Shown here piece after piece: positions 61,964 to 64,000 of a stretch of 64,000 bases of DNA (position 1 is the first letter of the stretch; each line of letters opens with the position of its first letter). This DNA comes from JALUZX01 sp964561605 (lineage in GTDB: Bacteria; Planctomycetota; UBA1135; JALUZX01), in assembly GCA_964561605.1 (NCBI GenBank), contig CAZLQD010000025.1, forward strand, positions 62,001-126,000, given 5' to 3'. The notes below the pieces were generated by a model, which was not told the origin of the DNA, did no database searches, and saw only the letters and a program-made list of their open reading frames with translations. The position numbers and the translations under genes are program-made.

Positions 61964-62421
61964 AGGACCGGGAAGGCCCGCCCCTGCGGGTCCTCCTGGT
62001 CTGCACGGGCAACCTCTGCCGGAGCCCCCTGGCGGAGGCTCTCCTCCGGCGCCTGGCCCGGGAGAGGGGCGTTTCTTTGGAGACCCGCTCCCGGGGCGTG
62101 GAGGCCCTCGAGGGAGAACCCCCTCCGCCGGAAACGATCCGGGCCGGCCGGGAGCTCGGGGTGGACCTGGAAGGACACAGGGGCCGCAGGCTCAGGGTGG
62201 AAGACCTGGAGTGGGCCCAGAGGGTCCTGGTGATGGAGCCCTGGCAGAAAGGAGCCCTGGAGGGGATGAAGGCCGGGAGCGGGAAGGTGGAGGGCCTGTG
62301 GGCCTGGGCTCCCGGCGGGCCCGGCGAGATCCCCGATCCCTACATGGAGGGCGGCGAGGCCCACCTGGAGACGGCCCGCCTCCTGGAGGCCGCCCTGGAG
62401 GCCTGGCTGGAGGAGCTGTAA
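61960..62421 (+). CDS. Low-molecular-weight protein-tyrosine phosphatase-like protein
   Basis: About 153 residues with the LMW-PTP P-loop CTGNLCRSP (C-X5-R) near the N-terminus and the acid loop IPDPY near the end. It may act on phosphotyrosine or as an arsenate-reductase-like or sugar-phosphate phosphatase. The start is uncertain: GTG at 61960 overlaps the nadK stop and gives a family-like N-terminus, while an ATG at 61933 would add nine residues. Confidence 0.87.
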   Translation: MKDREGPPLRVLLVCTGNLCRSPLAEALLRRLARERGVSLETRSRGVEALEGEPPPPETIRAGRELGVDLEGHRGRRLRVEDLEWAQRVLVMEPWQKGALEGMKAGSGKVEGLWAWAPGGPGEIPDPYMEGGEAHLETARLLEAALEAWLEEL

Positions 62422-62458
62422 CCTGGAGCCGGGGGGAGGGGAGGCCCGGGGGAACGGG

Positions 62459-63475
62459 ATGGACCGGCGGGATTTCCTGGAAAGGCTTCTTTGGGCTCCG
62501 GCCCTTCTTCTTCCATCCTCCTGCGAGGGAGGGGCGGCCCGTGGGAGGATCCGCCTCTCCTTCCGGGCCCTTGGTACGGGTGTCCGAATACTCCTGGAGG
62601 GGAGGCGGGGAGTCCTTCCCGCCGCGGCGGGCGCCGTGAGGGAGGCCTTCCGCCGGGGTGACGACCTCCTGTCCCCTTTCCGGGAGGAAAGCGCCCTGGC
62701 GAAGCTGTGCAGGGAGGCCGCCCGGGGTTCCGCCCGGGTGGGGCCCGTCCTGGGGGAGTTCCTCCGGGCTTCCCGGTCGGCCTGGGATGCTACGGGGGGC
62801 GCCTTCGATCCCACCGTCGGGCCCCTGGTGAAGTCCTTCGGGATCCACGCCTCCGGGCGGATTCCCTCCAGGGAGGAATTCCTCCGGGCCCGGTCCGAGG
62901 TCGGCCTGGAGAAGCTGGAGTGGGATCCCGTCGAGAGGATCCTAAGGTTTCCAGGACCGGGTTTCTCCCTGGATCCCTGCGGGGCCGGAAAGGGATTGAT
63001 CCTGGACCTGGCCGCCCGGGCGGCCAGGGACGCCGGGGCCGAGTCGGGCCTTCTCGAGGCCGGGGGGGATCTCCTTGCCTTCGGTCCCCGGAGTTTTCTC
63101 GTGGCGATCCGGGCCGCCGGGGTCCGGGGAGGGGTGGTCCGGCTGGTGAGGCTCCAGGAGGGGGGGCTGGCGGCTTCGGGACTGGGGGAGAGGGTCCTCC
63201 GGGCGGGGGGGAGGGAGTTGGGGCACGTGATCGATCCTTCCACGGGGGAGCCCATGGATCCGGAAGACCGGAACGTTCCCCTGACGGCGGCGGCCTCGGC
63301 CCCTTCGGGAGTCCTGGCGGACGCCTTGGCCACGGGGCTCCTTGTGCGGGGCGCCGGGGGACTCCCTGCCCTGGAGGGGATTCCCGGGGCGGGGGGGCTC
63401 CTGGTCTTCAGGAGGAATGGGGGCGGCTTCAGGCTCGAGAAGGGCGGGGCTTTTCCTGGGATCCGGAATCTTTGA
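62459..63475 (+). CDS. apbE: FAD:protein FMN transferase (ApbE)
   Basis: A 338-residue ApbE. It flavinylates proteins such as NqrB/RnfG on the outer face of the membrane. The motifs GGAFDPTVGPLV, a variant DPCGAGKG (usual DLGGIAKG), LLEAGGD and HVIDPSTGEP are present, along with the later TAAASAPSGVLADALAT. A lipobox-like LLPSSC (residues about 17-22) fits its usual export and lipidation. It lies 37 bp after the phosphatase gene and is convergent with lipA. The target flavoprotein is not in the window. Confidence 0.9.
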   Translation: MDRRDFLERLLWAPALLLPSSCEGGAARGRIRLSFRALGTGVRILLEGRRGVLPAAAGAVREAFRRGDDLLSPFREESALAKLCREAARGSARVGPVLGEFLRASRSAWDATGGAFDPTVGPLVKSFGIHASGRIPSREEFLRARSEVGLEKLEWDPVERILRFPGPGFSLDPCGAGKGLILDLAARAARDAGAESGLLEAGGDLLAFGPRSFLVAIRAAGVRGGVVRLVRLQEGGLAASGLGERVLRAGGRELGHVIDPSTGEPMDPEDRNVPLTAAASAPSGVLADALATGLLVRGAGGLPALEGIPGAGGLLVFRRNGGGFRLEKGGAFPGIRNL

Positions 63476-64000
63476 GGGCGGAGGCCCGGGCCTTCCGGAA
63501 GGCCAGGGCGGCCTGGTAGGAGGATCGGACCAGGGGGGCCGATGCCACGTGGGCGAAGCCCATCCGCCGGCCCGCCCTGGCGAGCTCGAGGAATTCCGTC
63601 GGCTCCAGGTAGCGGTGGACCGGAAGATGGCGGGGAGTCGGCTGGAGGTATTGGCCCAGGGTGAGGATCTCGACGCCTGCCCGGCGCAATTCCTCCATGG
63701 CGGAGAGGACCTCCTCCCGGGTTTCGCCCATCCCCAGCATGAGCCCCGACTTGGTCACCTGGCCGGGGCGGATCTCCTTGGCCGCCCGCAGGACCTGGAG
63801 GGATCCTTCGAAGGAGCACCGCCGGTCCCGGATCTTGGATGTGAGGGAAGGAACAGTCTCCACGTTGTGGGCGAAGACGTCGGGTCTGCCCCCGAGGAGG
63901 ACCCTTTCCAGGGAGGAGCGGGAGCCCTGGAAGTCGGGGGTGAGGACTTCCGCCCGGGCTTCTGGGAGGAAACGGTGCAGGGCCTCGAGGGTCCGGGCGA
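63429..64000 (-). CDS. lipA: Lipoyl synthase, C-terminal part (runs off the right edge)
   Basis: The frame continues to the window edge and encodes the last about 190 residues of LipA: LTPDFQGSRSSLERVL, DVFAHNVETVPSLT, TKSGLMLGMGET and QYLQPTPRHLPVHRYLEPTEF are canonical. LipA is a radical-SAM enzyme that inserts two sulfurs into octanoyl groups of lipoyl domains. The cluster-binding CxxxCxxC lies outside the window. The 3-prime end overlaps apbE by 47 nt on the opposite strand. Confidence 0.95.
   Translation of the reverse strand, partial: ARTLEALHRFLPEARAEVLTPDFQGSRSSLERVLLGGRPDVFAHNVETVPSLTSKIRDRRCSFEGSLQVLRAAKEIRPGQVTKSGLMLGMGETREEVLSAMEELRRAGVEILTLGQYLQPTPRHLPVHRYLEPTEFLELARAGRRMGFAHVASAPLVRSSYQAALAFRKARASALKDSGSQEKPRPSRA

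Overview
The window is very GC-rich (about two-thirds G+C by eye), densely coded bacterial DNA with many overlapping ATGA, GTGA or TAATG gene junctions. Several features point to a diderm of the Planctomycetota/PVC type that lives at least partly without oxygen: a lipid A disaccharide synthase homologue, MCE-type lipid transport, secreted SBBP, NPCBM and HEAT-repeat proteins, planctomycete-style secreted proteins of unknown function, plant-polysaccharide glycosidases, a hybrid-cluster protein and a full hydrogenase-maturation operon. The taxon is inferred from gene content only. No rRNA is present to confirm it.

Layout. 1-7.8 kb: the tail of a GH127-type arabinofuranosidase, an MBOAT O-acyltransferase, a hotdog thioesterase, hybrid-cluster protein (hcp), an SBBP beta-propeller protein and an SDR-type threonine dehydrogenase. 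8-17.2 kb: a HEAT protein and a lytic transglycosylase, then hypA-B-F-C-D-E. 17.3-24 kb: an EEP phosphatase/nuclease, then a two-gene MCE lipid-transport module (an MCE protein with an HtrA-like half-domain, and an ATPase-permease fusion), then a POT/MFS carrier with a very large insertion. 24.1-27.9 kb (minus strand): lipoprotein, ABC ATPase, ABC permease, lpxB. 28-33.9 kb (minus strand): a chaperone block groEL2-groES-groEL1-dnaJ-grpE-fmdB. A near-perfect sigma-54 promoter lies upstream of groEL2, with two CTGCCA-N3-TGGCAG palindromes further upstream.

34.3-41.8 kb: an NPCBM protein and a von Willebrand A protein (plus strand), then a signalling cluster on the minus strand (diguanylate cyclase, histidine kinase, response regulator, HDOD). 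42-45.1 kb: rpsB-tsf-pyrH-frr. 45.2-48.9 kb: a GH95-like lipoprotein translationally coupled to uxaE (tagaturonate epimerase). 49.1-51 kb: a secreted protein of unknown function, tRNA-Lys, tRNA-Glu and a Trm112-like protein. 51.1-54.7 kb: a XerC/D recombinase diverging from a HEAT protein and two anchored proteins of unknown function. 54.8-58.2 kb: a structured leader, then rny (RNase Y), ymdB and a HEAT lipoprotein. 58.2-64 kb: ispA, dxs, nadK, a low-molecular-weight phosphatase, apbE and the C-terminal part of lipA.

The most unusual points are the sigma-54-type control region of the chaperone block, the MCE/HtrA-lobe protein next to a fused ATPase-permease, and an unexplained structured RNA region before rny. 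Most genes sit in clear functional groups: translation, isoprenoid and NADP supply, [NiFe] centre assembly, envelope lipid traffic, and breakdown of plant sugars and uronates.
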